NCBI RefSeq assembly: GCF_000317205.1
Contig: NZ_AJLK01000047.1
Location: 1-32,843, forward strand
Reading direction: 5' to 3'
DNA: 32,843 nt
Origin: Fischerella muscicola PCC 7414
Lineage (GTDB): Bacteria; Cyanobacteriota; Cyanobacteriia; Cyanobacteriales; Nostocaceae
The position numbers and the translations under genes were made by a program. Of the stretch, positions 32,108 through 32,843 are shown piece by piece (the first letter of the stretch is position 1; every line of letters starts with the position of its first letter). The notes under the pieces are model-generated. The model saw nothing but the letters and a program-made list of their open reading frames with translations, ran no database searches and was not told the origin of the DNA.

Positions 32108-32821
32108 ATGCAGGCAAGCATTGAACAACTATCACAAATTATCGTGTTTGCAGGTTTAGAACCTTCAGACAAAATCAGCCTGCAACCTCACACCCAAGTG
32201 CAACGCTACAAGCAAGGAGAGATTATTCTGCATGAAGGCGATCGCTTGCCAGCAAAACTATATGCTGTAGTCAGTGGCACAATCCAAATTACCAAAACTG
32301 CAAACACAGGCAAAGAAACGATTCTGCGTATGCTTGATACTGGGGAAATTTTTGCAGCACCTGCACTTTTGGGTAATGGTATTTCTCCTGCTACAGTCAC
32401 AGCTGAAACTGATTGCGAAATTCTCACGGTAGAAAGAGATGCTTTACTCAATGCTATTGGCAAGAATCCTGATATTGCGCTGCGAATGTTGATGGTTTTA
32501 AATCATCGGATTCAGCAATTGCATGAAACTGTTCATGGATTAGTTTCTGAAAGAGCAGTTGTCAGGCTAGCGAGGTTAATTCTATATTTTGCTGCGGAAT
32601 ATGGAACAGAATCGAGTCAAAAGGGAGAGATATTAAAAGTTAAATTGCCATATTATCGCATCGCCCGCAGCATAGGGATTACATACGAGGAATGTGTGCG
32701 TTTAGTGAAAAGTTTGAAGTCGGTGGTTGCTTATAGTCGGGGTGGCAAGATGACGATTGTTGATGCCAAAAAATTAGAATCTGTTGCCTCTGGAAATACA
32801 GAGGCTGAAATTTTTGGATAA
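32108..32821 (+). CDS. Crp/Fnr family transcriptional regulator
   Basis: A 237-residue regulator, complete in the window. The N-terminal cyclic-nucleotide-binding-like barrel spans about 10-120 (KQGEIILHEGDRLPAKLYAV, VSGTIQITK, LDTGEIFAAPALLG). The arginine of the cAMP phosphate-binding cassette is missing (GNGISPATVTAETD), so cAMP binding is unlikely. No Fnr-type N-terminal cysteines. The dimer helix is at about 120-150 and the DNA-binding helix-turn-helix at about 175-205 (LPYYRIARSIGITYEECVRL), which differs from CRP and NtcA recognition helices. Its effector and targets are unknown. Divergent from the proline-rich/ychF pair, with 218 bp between. Confidence 0.9.
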   Translation: MQASIEQLSQIIVFAGLEPSDKISLQPHTQVQRYKQGEIILHEGDRLPAKLYAVVSGTIQITKTANTGKETILRMLDTGEIFAAPALLGNGISPATVTAETDCEILTVERDALLNAIGKNPDIALRMLMVLNHRIQQLHETVHGLVSERAVVRLARLILYFAAEYGTESSQKGEILKVKLPYYRIARSIGITYEECVRLVKSLKSVVAYSRGGKMTIVDAKKLESVASGNTEAEIFG

Positions 32822-32843
32822 TTTAATGTCTAGCTTGAAAATT

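Noticed and set aside
32826-32843. ATG at the right edge as the start of a further gene
   Set aside because: Only six codons are visible, with no ribosome binding site that can be judged.

Overview
The window reads as chromosome of a cyanobacterium, most likely a filamentous Nostocales-type strain. Evidence: many HIP1-type octamers (GCGATCGC) inside and between genes, abundant short tandem and palindromic intergenic repeats of the kind known from heterocyst-forming genera, a fragment of the photosystem II D1 gene (psbA), heme oxygenase next to oxygen-independent coproporphyrinogen oxidase, and cyanobacterial gene families (DUF1822, the PRC-barrel/smc pair). No tRNA, rRNA, CRISPR array, phage module or intact transposase gene was recognised.

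Layout. 1-3286 (minus): a tight three-gene operon of a sigma-70-like factor, a DUF1822 protein and a CHAT-domain (caspase-like) protein that runs off the left edge. 3587-6160 (minus): a SAM methyltransferase and a membrane-anchored Ser/Thr kinase with an N-terminal zinc ribbon. 6161-6844: repeat-rich gap with nested elements. 6845-8124 (plus): a membrane-anchored SDR oxidoreductase and ChaB. 8255-10232 (minus): an alpha/beta hydrolase, a psbA 3' remnant with two psbA-like terminators, and a DUF4126 membrane protein whose 3' end runs into the remnant. 10457-18477 (minus): purB, a YihY/BrkB membrane protein, a PPC/DUF296 protein, a PRC-barrel protein and smc. 18997-20901 (plus): uvrC, followed by about 0.8 kb without a clear gene. 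21738-21917 (plus): a small zinc-ribbon protein. 21995-27798 (minus): rlmN, a MIF-like tautomerase, a flavin reductase, cobM, hemN and heme oxygenase, with a candidate plus-strand small RNA between cobM and hemN. 28405-30446 (plus): a PlsC-like acyltransferase and a small secreted four-cysteine protein. 30531-31889 (minus): ychF and a proline-rich mini-protein. 32108-32821 (plus): a Crp/Fnr-family regulator.

Most genes are housekeeping genes with unrelated jobs. The coherent sets are the CHAT/DUF1822/sigma operon (possible signalling or cell-fate module), PRC-barrel plus smc (chromosome organisation), and cobM, hemN and ho (tetrapyrrole metabolism).

The most striking feature is repeat traffic. 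A palindrome with arms close to AGATCCCCGACTTTT occurs five times, in two cases inside a longer shared element of about 90 bp. Intergenic-type repeats also appear in frame inside coding sequence: two palindromes in the coiled coil of smc, one of them exactly 30 bp or ten codons, and a G/C-skewed stretch of about 90 bp in the sigma-like gene.
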